NCBI RefSeq assembly: GCF_000826685.1 | Contig: NZ_JROO01000034.1 | Span: 29,351 to 93,350, forward strand | Origin: Streptomonospora alba | Lineage (GTDB): Bacteria > Actinomycetota > Actinomycetes > Streptosporangiales > Streptosporangiaceae | Length of the DNA stretch: 64,000 bases | Direction of reading: 5' to 3' | The notes under the pieces: generated by a model | Told to the model about the DNA's origin: nothing | What the model saw: the letters and a program-made list of their open reading frames with translations, nothing else | The model's database searches: none | Shown: one piece after another, positions 8,729 to 16,846 of the stretch | How the letters are laid out: every line of letters starts with the position of its first letter | How positions within the stretch are numbered: the stretch's first letter is position 1 | Translations under genes and position numbers: made by a program

Positions 8729-8783
8729 CCCATGGCCCGCAGCCGCTGCCCGTGATCGCTGTCCCGACGTGCTCTGGAGTTGT

Positions 8784-10724
8784 ATGAACCGGCGCCGCCC
8801 ACGCCGCCCACGCCGCCCTGCCCCGGCCACGCCCGCAGGACTGCCCGAACTGGCCACCAGCCGCTTCCACCCCTGGTTCGGCGACCTGCAGCGCCTGTCG
8901 CTGTGGCGCATGCTCACCCGCCTGCCCGCCCTCATCGCCACCGCCCTGCGCTGGAGCTGGAAAGCCAGCCCCCGCGACACCTTGCTCACTGTCGGGCTCA
9001 ACGTCGCCGCCGGCGCCTTCTCCGCGATCGTGCTCACCGCGGTGGTGGGCATCCTGCAGGGCCTGTTCGCCGAGGGTCCCACCCCCGAGCGGCTGCAGGC
9101 CGCCCTGCCCTCGCTGCTGCTGGCCGGGGCCGCCGCCCTCACCCGGGCCGCGCTGCGCTCCGCAGCGATCTGGGCCCAAGGCCGGCTCACCCCGATGGTC
9201 GAGCGGGTCGTGGAGGTCGAACTCGTCTCGCTGACCACGGCCACCCGCCTGGAGGCCTTCGACGACTCCGACTGGTGCGACCAGATCCACCGCGCCCGCA
9301 CCCTGGGCGTCTACGAAGCCGGACGCATCACCGGCTACGCCGCCGACATCGCCACCGAGCTGGTCAGCCTGCTGGCCGTGGCCACCGTCGTCACCGTCCT
9401 GCATCCCGTGCTGCTGCCGCTGCTGGCGCTGACCGTGGCCCCGGTCGGCTGGGCCGCGATCCGCTCGGCGCGGATGCGGTATGCGCGGATGCGGGCGCTG
9501 AGCACCTCCAACCGGCTGCTGTATATGTACACCCACGCCATGACCGAGCGCGAGGCCGCGGCCGAGCTGCGCGCCTACGCGATGCGCCCCATGCTGCTGG
9601 CCGAATTCGCCCGCATCTCCGACCATGTGCGCGACGCCCTCCTGGCCGTGGTCGGGCGCCAGACCACCACCCGCGCTGTGGGCGACGTGCTGGGCGGCAT
9701 CGCAACCCTGGCCACCTACGCCGCCCTGGTGGCGCTGCTGCTGGCCGGGCTGATGCCGCTGGCGGTGGCCGGGGCCGCCTACCTCGCCCTGGGCCAGGGC
9801 AAAGCCGCCCTGGATCGGCTCATGAGCGCCGTCAACTCCTGCTACGAATCCGGGCTGTATCTGTCGGACCTGCTGGAGGCCTTCGACCACGCCCGCCGCC
9901 GCACCCCGCCCGCCACCGGCGGAACCTCCCCGGGCCCGTTGAAGGAGCTGCGGGTGCAGGGCGTGGACTTCGCCTACCCCGCCACGGAGGCCAACGCGCT
10001 CACCGGAGTCAGCATCACCGTCGAACGCGGCCGGGTCGTGGCCCTGGTCGGCGAGAACGGATCGGGCAAATCCACCCTGGCCACCCTCATCTCCGGGCTG
10101 TACGTGCCCGATGCCGGGACCATCACCTGGAACGGCACCGGCATCGCCGACCTGGCCCCCGGCGAGCTGCACGCACGGATCGGGCTGATCCGCCAGCAGT
10201 ACCACCAGTGGCCCTTCTCCGCCGAACGCAACATCACCATGGCCGCCCCCGGCGCCGCCGAGCCCGACCGGCTGGGTCGGGCCTTGCGCCTCAGCGGCGC
10301 CGACCAGGTGGTCGAGGACCTCGCCCACGGGTTGGACACGCCGCTGGATACCCGGTTCAAAGACGGCGAGGATCTCTCCGGCGGGCAGCGCCAGCGCATC
10401 GCCGCCGCCCGCGGCCTCTATCCCCAGGCTGATCTGGTCATCGCCGACGAGCCCACCGCCGCCCTGGACGCCCGCGCCGAGGAGCGGCTGTTCTCCACCT
10501 TCCAGGCTGCCGCCGACGGGGCCGCGGTGTTGCTGATCACCCACCGGTTGGCCAGCACCCGCAGCGCCGACTGGATCTACGTCCTCGACCACGGCCACGT
10601 CGTCGAACAGGGCACCCACACCGACCTGATCACCCACGGCGGGCTGTATGCCGAGCTGTACGGCATCCAGGCGGCCGCCTACAACGGAGCCACCCCGAAC
10701 CGGCACACCGAAGAAGTCCCGTAG
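8784..10724 (+). CDS. ABC transporter, fused permease and ATPase (exporter)
   Basis: The protein has 646 residues. After a basic N-terminus, several hydrophobic segments between about residues 60 and 350 form the membrane domain. The nucleotide-binding domain carries Walker A GENGSGKST (about 423-431), signature LSGGQRQR (about 531), Walker B LVIADEPTAAL (about 551) and the H-loop histidine in LLITHRLAS. This is a half-transporter of the lipid/peptide exporter type that works as a dimer. The start is set by TGGAG 4-8 nt before ATG. Lying just upstream of the pentapeptide gene, it is the likely exporter of the cluster product. Confidence 0.9.
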   Translation: MNRRRPRRPRRPAPATPAGLPELATSRFHPWFGDLQRLSLWRMLTRLPALIATALRWSWKASPRDTLLTVGLNVAAGAFSAIVLTAVVGILQGLFAEGPTPERLQAALPSLLLAGAAALTRAALRSAAIWAQGRLTPMVERVVEVELVSLTTATRLEAFDDSDWCDQIHRARTLGVYEAGRITGYAADIATELVSLLAVATVVTVLHPVLLPLLALTVAPVGWAAIRSARMRYARMRALSTSNRLLYMYTHAMTEREAAAELRAYAMRPMLLAEFARISDHVRDALLAVVGRQTTTRAVGDVLGGIATLATYAALVALLLAGLMPLAVAGAAYLALGQGKAALDRLMSAVNSCYESGLYLSDLLEAFDHARRRTPPATGGTSPGPLKELRVQGVDFAYPATEANALTGVSITVERGRVVALVGENGSGKSTLATLISGLYVPDAGTITWNGTGIADLAPGELHARIGLIRQQYHQWPFSAERNITMAAPGAAEPDRLGRALRLSGADQVVEDLAHGLDTPLDTRFKDGEDLSGGQRQRIAAARGLYPQADLVIADEPTAALDARAEERLFSTFQAAADGAAVLLITHRLASTRSADWIYVLDHGHVVEQGTHTDLITHGGLYAELYGIQAAAYNGATPNRHTEEVP

Positions 10725-10788
10725 CCGCACGCCGGTGAGTCCGATTCCGATCCGTCCGCCCGCGTCCAGTCCACGGAAGGGGGCAGTC

Positions 10789-10806
10789 ATGCGCTACGAC
10801 CACTGA
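10789..10806 (+). CDS. Pentapeptide RiPP precursor gene, Met-Arg-Tyr-Asp-His (BytA-like)
   Basis: ATG CGC TAC GAC CAC TGA encodes MRYDH. A very strong ribosome binding site, GGAAGGGGG (10775-10783), ends 5 nt before the ATG, which is hard to explain unless the tiny frame is translated. A perfect hairpin follows, and 78 bp later a P450 gene begins. This reproduces biarylitide clusters, in which an 18-bp gene bytA (MRYYH, MRYLH and similar) precedes the P450 BytO that cross-links the Tyr and His side chains; the MR leader is then removed. Tyr3 and His5 are in the required positions; Asp in the middle position is a variant I do not recall from characterised members. Assignment is by pattern and context, not experiment. 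Confidence 0.82.
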   Translation: MRYDH

Positions 10807-10814
10807 TGCCCACC

Positions 10815-10850
10815 CGGCGGCCGGGCCCTAACGAATGCGCCCGGCCGCCG
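10815..10850 (+). promoter_or_regulatory. Perfect hairpin between pentapeptide and P450 genes
   Basis: CGGCGGCCGGGC (10815-10826) and GCCCGGCCGCCG (10839-10850) are perfectly complementary 12-nt arms with a 12-nt loop. There is no U-tract, so it is more likely an attenuator or 3'-end stabiliser than a full terminator. It would allow much more precursor mRNA than P450 mRNA, a common arrangement in RiPP operons. Confidence 0.65.
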
Positions 10851-10884
10851 CACCCCACCGGACAGCGAAGAGGTCAGGCTCGCT

Positions 10885-12072
10885 ATGCCAACTCCCGGAT
10901 ACGATCCGCTGAATCCAGAAACCCTCCGTGACCCGTACCCGGCCTATGCGCTCATGCGCGAGCACGCCCCCGTGCTTTGGCACGACCGCATGGGCTGCTG
11001 GGTGCTCTCCCGCTACGCCGACTGCGTGGCCGTCCTGCGCGACCACGACACCTTCGCGCGCGACCCGCGGCGTGTGGGCGAAGCGATCCCCGAGCCCAGT
11101 CTCAGCGTGCAGTCCCTCGATCCCCCCGAGCTGGGGCCGCTGCGCCGCCTCCTGATGAACGCCGTACACACCTGCGACCTGAACGGCCTCGCCCAACGCA
11201 CTCGCGAACGGTCCGACGCACTGCTGTCGGCTCTGGCCACCCAGACAACGTTCGACGTCGTGGAGGACTTCGCGTCCCCGCTCTCGCTCGATGTCATCTG
11301 CGACCTGCTGGGCGTGGATCGACCCGAGCGGGGATCCTTCGCCGAAGCCTCCGACGCGATCATGCGCAGCATGGACGCCGGCCTGCTGCCGGAGACCGCC
11401 GAGCCGGGGCGCCGTGCACGCCAGCAGCTGAGTGCACTGGTGGCCTCCTGGTTCGCCGAGTCGGACGCGCCGGGTCTGCTCGCGGAGATGCGGCGCGGCG
11501 CCCCAGCCGCCGGAGTCCCCGAGACCTATGTGCGCAACACCGCCCGGGTGCTGTTCCAAGGCGGCTACAGCACCATGGTAGCCGCCATCGGCAACGTAAC
11601 CGCCCAGCTCATGCAATACCCGGGCCTACTGGAGCACCTGAGCGAGCCCGAGACCCGCACCACCGGGGTGGACGAACTGATCCGCTACGACGGACCCGTG
11701 CAGGGCACAAGCCGCACCGCTACCCGGGCGGTGACCATCGGCGGCACCCGCATCGAGGCCGGACAGACCGTGCTCGTGCTGCATGCGGCCGCCAACCACG
11801 ATCCCGACCAATTCCCCCGGCCCGACGAACTCCTGCTCGACCGGTCCCCCAACCCTCACCTGGGGTTCGGCTGGGGTCCCCATGCCTGCGCGGGCACGCT
11901 ACCGGCCCAGATCGCCCTGCACGCGGTGGTCGAAGCCCTGGCCGCGCGCCCTCGGCTTTGTGCGGCGGGGGCCTTCGTGCGGCGCCGCACCGCCACCATG
12001 CGCGGCTGGCAACACCTGCCCGCCGCTTTCATCCCCGCGGCCTGCACAGCCCCGTCCGGGAGGCACCCGTGA
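10885..12072 (+). CDS. Cytochrome P450, probable Tyr-His cross-linking enzyme (BytO-like)
   Basis: The protein has 395 residues, the usual length of biarylitide P450s. ExxR is ELIR (264-267) and the heme loop is FGWGPHACAG (328-337, Cys335). The I-helix reads GGYST (226-230): the Thr is kept but the usual acidic residue before it is Ser, consistent with a radical-coupling rather than an oxygen-inserting P450. It starts 78 bp after the MRYDH gene and overlaps the next gene by GTGA. Predicted role: forming the biaryl bond between Tyr3 and His5 of the pentapeptide. Substrate assignment rests on gene order. Confidence 0.85.
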   Translation: MPTPGYDPLNPETLRDPYPAYALMREHAPVLWHDRMGCWVLSRYADCVAVLRDHDTFARDPRRVGEAIPEPSLSVQSLDPPELGPLRRLLMNAVHTCDLNGLAQRTRERSDALLSALATQTTFDVVEDFASPLSLDVICDLLGVDRPERGSFAEASDAIMRSMDAGLLPETAEPGRRARQQLSALVASWFAESDAPGLLAEMRRGAPAAGVPETYVRNTARVLFQGGYSTMVAAIGNVTAQLMQYPGLLEHLSEPETRTTGVDELIRYDGPVQGTSRTATRAVTIGGTRIEAGQTVLVLHAAANHDPDQFPRPDELLLDRSPNPHLGFGWGPHACAGTLPAQIALHAVVEALAARPRLCAAGAFVRRRTATMRGWQHLPAAFIPAACTAPSGRHP

Positions 12073-13439
12073 GACTACTCATCGGCAACCACATCGACGA
12101 CTCGATCCGCCTACGGCCCGAGACACGCGCCTGGACCCAGCGCATCGTCTGGTTCGCCCGCGACGGCGACCTGATCGTGCTCCCCGACCACCCCGACAGC
12201 CGCTTCGTGGCCTATGCGACCGCGCTGACCGGCGTCGACTCCACCACGCTGCGCTTCCATAGTCCCCCAGGCGGCCGTTACGGCCGCGCCAGCTTGGACC
12301 CGCTCAGCCTCACCGCGCCCGCGTTCGTCGCCGCCGTGGCCGCCGACCTCGGCGACGTCGAGGAGGTATTCGCCCTCTGGCCCTCGGCGCAGGTGACTCG
12401 CCTGGCCGAAGCGCTCGGCGTCGCCGACCGCTTCCCCGGAGCCAAGTTCTTCGCCCAAGGCGGCGGAGAGGTGGCCAACAACAAAGCGACCTTCCGCGCC
12501 CTGGCCGCCGGCGCCGGTGCCGCGACCCCCGCGGGGGCGGTGTGCCGCAGTCAAGCCGAGGCCGCGGCGGCGACCCACGCGCTACTCAAAACCACCACTG
12601 CGGTGGTGGTCAAACAGGCCCACAACGGCGCCGGCGTGGGCAATCAGGTCGTGACCGAGGACCCCGCGGTGGCCACCGGCCATGCCGGGGCCCGGCACCA
12701 CCATCAACTGCCGCCCGGTGCAGGAGCCGTCGAAGCCTACTGGGAGCAGCACTGGGCATGGGCCTCAGCCGCCGACCGGTTCCCCGTCGTCGTCGAGGAA
12801 TTCCGGCCCGGCGCCACTTCGGTCTATGCCGAGTTCTACGCCGGCGACGACGGTGTCCGTCCGACCGAGGCCGGGGCGCTCTACTACGCGCAGGGGCGGT
12901 TGAGCCACCAGATCGTCCCGCTGCGCTCCGAGCACCGGCAGCGGCTGGTGGGTGCCGCGGCACCATTGGCGCAGGCCTATCAGCGCCTGGGCTATCGGGG
13001 CCCACTTAGCGCCGACGCCCTTCTGGAAGACGGCGGAGGCATCCTCTTCACCGAAGTCAATGCACAAGTCTCCGGATCGCTGCACATCTACCAGGTGATC
13101 GCCCACGCCATCGTGCAGGCCGATACCCCGCCCCAGCGCCTCGTCGTGGAGCACCACGTACCGCCCCGATGGAACGTGTCCGGGTTCGAGGAGTTCCTGC
13201 AGGCGCTCGACGAGCTGGACGTCGCCTACGACCCGCGTACCCGAACCGGAGTGATCGTGTCGATGCCCGTCATCGCGCTGGAACCGGGGGCGGCACGCTT
13301 CGTGTTCTGCATCGCCTATGCGACCGAGGCCCATCGCCGCCACGTCTACGCGCTTCTGGACGAGCGCTTCACCACCCCATCCGCATCGGCCGCGACCGGC
13401 CCCGCAGCCGCGGAGGCGTCCCCAGCACCGAGCGAATGA
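12069..13439 (+). CDS. ATP-grasp peptide ligase with pre-ATP-grasp domain (PGM1-like)
   Basis: The protein has 456 residues. The N-terminal part (about 1-110) resembles a pre-ATP-grasp domain. The ATP-grasp core follows, with a nucleotide-binding strand and Gly-rich loop VVVKQAHNGAGVGNQVV (about 179-195) and a metal-binding C-terminal segment FTEVNAQVSGS (about 327-337). The overall plan recalls PGM1/KtmF ligases of pheganomycin and ketomemicin biosynthesis, which join a guanidino acid to the N-terminus of a peptide. The GTG start overlaps the P450 stop (GTGA), so the two are coupled. I infer ligation of a cap residue to the cross-linked tripeptide. Confidence 0.75.
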   Translation: MRLLIGNHIDDSIRLRPETRAWTQRIVWFARDGDLIVLPDHPDSRFVAYATALTGVDSTTLRFHSPPGGRYGRASLDPLSLTAPAFVAAVAADLGDVEEVFALWPSAQVTRLAEALGVADRFPGAKFFAQGGGEVANNKATFRALAAGAGAATPAGAVCRSQAEAAAATHALLKTTTAVVVKQAHNGAGVGNQVVTEDPAVATGHAGARHHHQLPPGAGAVEAYWEQHWAWASAADRFPVVVEEFRPGATSVYAEFYAGDDGVRPTEAGALYYAQGRLSHQIVPLRSEHRQRLVGAAAPLAQAYQRLGYRGPLSADALLEDGGGILFTEVNAQVSGSLHIYQVIAHAIVQADTPPQRLVVEHHVPPRWNVSGFEEFLQALDELDVAYDPRTRTGVIVSMPVIALEPGAARFVFCIAYATEAHRRHVYALLDERFTTPSASAATGPAAAEASPAPSE

Positions 13440-13455
13440 GACAGAAGGAGCGTCG

Positions 13456-14427
13456 ATGCATTCCCCTTGCCCGACATGGCCGGCGCCGGCGACACAGTTG
13501 CGCCCCAGGTTCGCCCCCGACCGGCTAGTCCACGACCTGGCCCGGCTGAGGCGACACCGCTGGGCCAAGCAGCGCATCCACAACGCCTCCGGAGTCGGCG
13601 CCGAAACCGACGTCGACTGGCGCGTGCTCCCGCTGCGCAGCCCCGGCGGGGTCCCCGAGCGCACGGACCCCGGCGGCCCCGGCCCCGACGGTTTCGCCCC
13701 CACCGAATGGACCCACCACGCCCCCTACCTCGCCGAAGTCCTGGCCACCCTCCCGGCGCCGGTGAACGCGGCCCGCCTGATGGCGCTCGCGCCCGGTGCG
13801 GTATCAGCCGAACACTGCGACCCCAAGTACGCCCTGACCCGCGGCCTGGCACGGATCCACCTTGTACTTTCCACCAACCCCGACGCGGTCCTCGTCTTGG
13901 ACGGCACCGCCTACCGCTGGCAGCCGGGCCAGCTGTGGTTCGGCGAGTTCGCTCGCCCCCACCTGGTCCGCAACGACGGCGCCACGACCCGCGTCCACCT
14001 GGTCATCGACGCCCTGCTGACCGCCGAACTCGCCACATGGTTCCCCCGCGACTGGGCCGAGGCCATGCACGCAGGCGCCGCCCTGATGAACCGGCCCGCC
14101 GCCGCTTTGGACTCCTCACCAGCGACCACCGTGCGCCTGCCCGCGTCCTTCCTCGACTTCGCCCCCACCGGCGGGGGCGACTCCATGCCCGCCCCCGACG
14201 AGCCCGCCATCGAGGCGCGTGTGGAACCGGCTTGGGATCAGTGGCGGCTGACCGTAGCCGACGGCCGCGTCTTCGCCCTGGTCCACCTCGGGGAGGGGGA
14301 GTTCCGCTTCTGCGGCTGGAGCGAGCAGCGCACACTCCAGATCCGTGAAAGCGACGTGCTGCTGCGCACCCGCACCCCCACGTCCAGCCACCCGATGCCG
14401 ATCCCGGCACGTCCCAACGAACACTGA
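13456..14427 (+). CDS. Aspartyl/asparaginyl beta-hydroxylase-like oxygenase
   Basis: The protein has 323 residues. The double-stranded beta-helix core carries EHCDPKYALTRGLARIHLVL with a candidate metal-binding His120 and Asp122, and FARPHLVRNDG with His169, then THLVID-like VHLVID. This matches the 2-oxoglutarate/Fe(II) Asp/Asn hydroxylase family. About 80 C-terminal residues form an additional domain that I do not recognise. AGAAGGAG lies 5 nt before the ATG. Because the predicted core peptide contains Asp, beta-hydroxylation of that residue is an attractive inference; hydroxylation of the capping amino acid is equally possible. Confidence 0.72.
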   Translation: MHSPCPTWPAPATQLRPRFAPDRLVHDLARLRRHRWAKQRIHNASGVGAETDVDWRVLPLRSPGGVPERTDPGGPGPDGFAPTEWTHHAPYLAEVLATLPAPVNAARLMALAPGAVSAEHCDPKYALTRGLARIHLVLSTNPDAVLVLDGTAYRWQPGQLWFGEFARPHLVRNDGATTRVHLVIDALLTAELATWFPRDWAEAMHAGAALMNRPAAALDSSPATTVRLPASFLDFAPTGGGDSMPAPDEPAIEARVEPAWDQWRLTVADGRVFALVHLGEGEFRFCGWSEQRTLQIRESDVLLRTRTPTSSHPMPIPARPNEH

Positions 14428-14438
14428 AAGGCCTCGGT

Positions 14439-15581
14439 ATGCGACTCAACAGCCACAACGAATGGGCGCCGCTGAAAGAGATCGTCGTCGGCTCGGCCCA
14501 GAACTACACCTCCCACGACCGGGAGGTCTCCTTCGACCTCTTCCACCACGAGAACCTGTTCCGCTCCGATTGGGCCTATCCCCGCCTGCACACGGCGCGC
14601 GGGCCCGTCGAAGGACGGCAATGGCACCTCAAGCAGCGCTACGTCGACGAGCTCCACGAAGACGTGGAAGACCTCGCTCAACTGCTGGTCGGCCTCGGCG
14701 TCACCGTCCACCGCCCCATCCCGCTGCCGCCCGACGCCGCCCCCATCGCCGGTCTGGGCTGGCAGGCACCACCCACTCCCGCGCTCAACATCCGCGACAA
14801 CACGCTCATCCTCGACAGCGAGATCATCGAAACCCCGCCGACGATCCGCTCGCGCTACCTGGAGACCCGTCTGCTCGCCCCGGTGTTCCAGCACTACTAC
14901 GACCGCGGCGCGACCTGGACGACCATGCCGCGCCCCCTGCTGACGGACGCCTCCTTCGACCTGTCGTATGCACGCGATACGACCACCGCCCTCGGGGGGC
15001 CCACCGAGCCCATCGACGAGCCCGCGCCCTCGCCCTACGACGTCGGCTTCGAAATGCTGCTCGACGGCGCCCAATGCCTGCGCTTGGGTCGCGACCTGCT
15101 GGTCAACATCGCCACCGAGAACCACCGCCGCGGCTGCGACTGGCTGGAGCGCCACCTTCGGGGCCGCTACCGGATCCACCGCATCGACCGCATAGCCGAC
15201 AACCACATCGACTCCATGCTGCTGGCACTACGCCCCGGCGTCTTCCTGGCCCGCCACGCCGACCTGCGCGACCAGCTGCCCGCACCGTTCGACACCTGGA
15301 AGGTGATCGTCCCTCCCGAACCCGCCGAAGGGAACTTCCCCGTCTACGACGACGGCGATCTGCTGCTGACCAGCCCCTACATCGACCTGAACGTGCTGTC
15401 CATCGACACGGAAACCGTGCTGGTCAACGCCGACTGCCCCGAGCTCGCCACGACGCTGGACAAGGAAGGCTTCACCGCCATCCCGGTCCGCCACCGCCAC
15501 CGGCGCCTCTTCGGCGGCGGGTTCCACTGCTTCACCCTCGACACCGTGCGCGAAAGCGGTCTGGAGGATTACCGCCAGTGA
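14439..15581 (+). CDS. Glycine-amidinotransferase family enzyme
   Basis: The protein has 380 residues, typical of the L-Arg:Gly amidinotransferase family. The start MRLNSHNEWAPLKEIVVGS, the segment FEMLLDGAQCLRLGRDLLV, the catalytic His256 in NHIDSML and the nucleophilic Cys364 in GGGFHCFTLD all match. Family chemistry: transfer of the amidino group from arginine to an amine, via a Cys-amidino intermediate, giving a guanidino compound and ornithine. GAAAGG precedes the ATG, and the stop overlaps the next start. Its pairing with a PGM1-like ligase mirrors pheganomycin and ketomemicin clusters and points to a guanidino-acid building block. Confidence 0.88.
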   Translation: MRLNSHNEWAPLKEIVVGSAQNYTSHDREVSFDLFHHENLFRSDWAYPRLHTARGPVEGRQWHLKQRYVDELHEDVEDLAQLLVGLGVTVHRPIPLPPDAAPIAGLGWQAPPTPALNIRDNTLILDSEIIETPPTIRSRYLETRLLAPVFQHYYDRGATWTTMPRPLLTDASFDLSYARDTTTALGGPTEPIDEPAPSPYDVGFEMLLDGAQCLRLGRDLLVNIATENHRRGCDWLERHLRGRYRIHRIDRIADNHIDSMLLALRPGVFLARHADLRDQLPAPFDTWKVIVPPEPAEGNFPVYDDGDLLLTSPYIDLNVLSIDTETVLVNADCPELATTLDKEGFTAIPVRHRHRRLFGGGFHCFTLDTVRESGLEDYRQ

Positions 15582-16846
15582 CCCGCATTCTGCTCTTGGA
15601 GGCCGCCGGCCCCGAGTCGGGCGCGCTGGCCCGCACCGCAGCGCGCCAGAACTTCGCCGTCTACGCCGCCACCCACCCCGCGCGCTACAGCGATTACCCG
15701 CCCTGGCTGCGCGAAATACTGACCGATTGGCTCGCCACCGACTTCACCACCCCCGACCGCGCACTGGCCGAGATCACCGCCTTCGCCCGCAGCAACCGGA
15801 TCGACGCCGTCCTGACCGCCAGCGAATACCTCACCCCACTGGCCGCCCGCGCATGCGCAGCATTGGGACTGCCCGGAAACGACCTCGGCGCCGCTGAGGC
15901 AGCGCGCAACAAGGTGACCATGGCCGCCCGCTTTGACCGCTGCGGCGTCGATGCCCCACCGACGTCGGTCCCCCACAGCGCCGATGCGGCCGCGGCCCTG
16001 ACCCGCCGACCCGGCGGGCTGCCGTGCGTCGTCAAACCCGCCGAACAGGCCGGATCCCACGGCGTCACCATCGCCCATGACACCGACCAGGCGGTCGAGG
16101 GCTACCGCCGCGCCCGGCGTCTCGCCTACGAAAGCACCTACGGCCTGTCTTTGGATACCCGCGCGCTCGTGCAGCCGCTGGTAGCCGGTACCGAGTACAG
16201 CGTCGAATCGATCACCGCCCAAGGACGCAGCCATCATGTGTGCATCACCCGCAAGCACACCGTCGCCGGTATCGAAACCGGGCATGACCTGCCGGAGCTC
16301 CTGCCGCCCCACACCCGCCGCCGGATTCTCGCCGAGACCGACAAGGCACTCGCGGCGCTGGGCGTCTGCAACTCCGCCTCGCACACCGAGGTCATCGTGG
16401 AGCCCTCCGGGCGCTGCCGCATCATCGAAGTCGGCGCCCGCACCGGCGCCGGCCGCATCGGCTTTCTGATCGGCTACGCGCTGGGTATCGACTGGTGGCA
16501 AGCCTGCATCGACACCAGCCTTGCCTGCCCGGTCGAGCTCTCTGCCACACGCAGCCGCCACGCCGCCATACGTTTCCTCACCAGCTCGCGCCACGGGACC
16601 CTGCAGGGTCTGGACCATCTCCCCACCACCGAACCCGACGTTCCCGAGATCCACCTCCGCGCGGCCGTGGGCGAGCGGATGGAACCGACCAGCGGCAACA
16701 GCACACGCTTAGGCAGCTTCATCACCGTCGGCAGCACCTCGGAGGCGCTGTCGCGGCGCGCCGACGAACTGTTGGGCACCATCCGCGTCCGTCTCGCATC
16801 AAACGCGGCGACCCCGCCCCCGGAGACGGGAGTGCAGTACACATGA
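15578..16846 (+). CDS. Second ATP-grasp ligase (carboxylate-amine ligase)
   Basis: The protein has 422 residues. The Rossmann-like N-terminal domain starts VTRILLLEAAGPESGALA; the ATP-grasp core has CVVKPAEQAGSHGVTI (about 150-165) and the metal/ATP site EVIVEPSGRCRIIEVGARTG (about 271-290). It resembles L-amino-acid ligases and carnosine-synthase-type enzymes, forming an amide bond with ATP hydrolysis to ADP. The start is GTG overlapping the amidinotransferase stop, and it overlaps the methyltransferase downstream (ATGA). A second ligation step implies the final product carries at least two extra building blocks or an amide cap. Confidence 0.85.
   Translation: MTRILLLEAAGPESGALARTAARQNFAVYAATHPARYSDYPPWLREILTDWLATDFTTPDRALAEITAFARSNRIDAVLTASEYLTPLAARACAALGLPGNDLGAAEAARNKVTMAARFDRCGVDAPPTSVPHSADAAAALTRRPGGLPCVVKPAEQAGSHGVTIAHDTDQAVEGYRRARRLAYESTYGLSLDTRALVQPLVAGTEYSVESITAQGRSHHVCITRKHTVAGIETGHDLPELLPPHTRRRILAETDKALAALGVCNSASHTEVIVEPSGRCRIIEVGARTGAGRIGFLIGYALGIDWWQACIDTSLACPVELSATRSRHAAIRFLTSSRHGTLQGLDHLPTTEPDVPEIHLRAAVGERMEPTSGNSTRLGSFITVGSTSEALSRRADELLGTIRVRLASNAATPPPETGVQYT

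Noticed and set aside
10977..12068. Long open frame upstream of the ATP-grasp start
   Set aside because: It is the shadow of the P450 coding strand; its Arg/Pro-rich content is not protein-like and the true start is the GTG at 12069.
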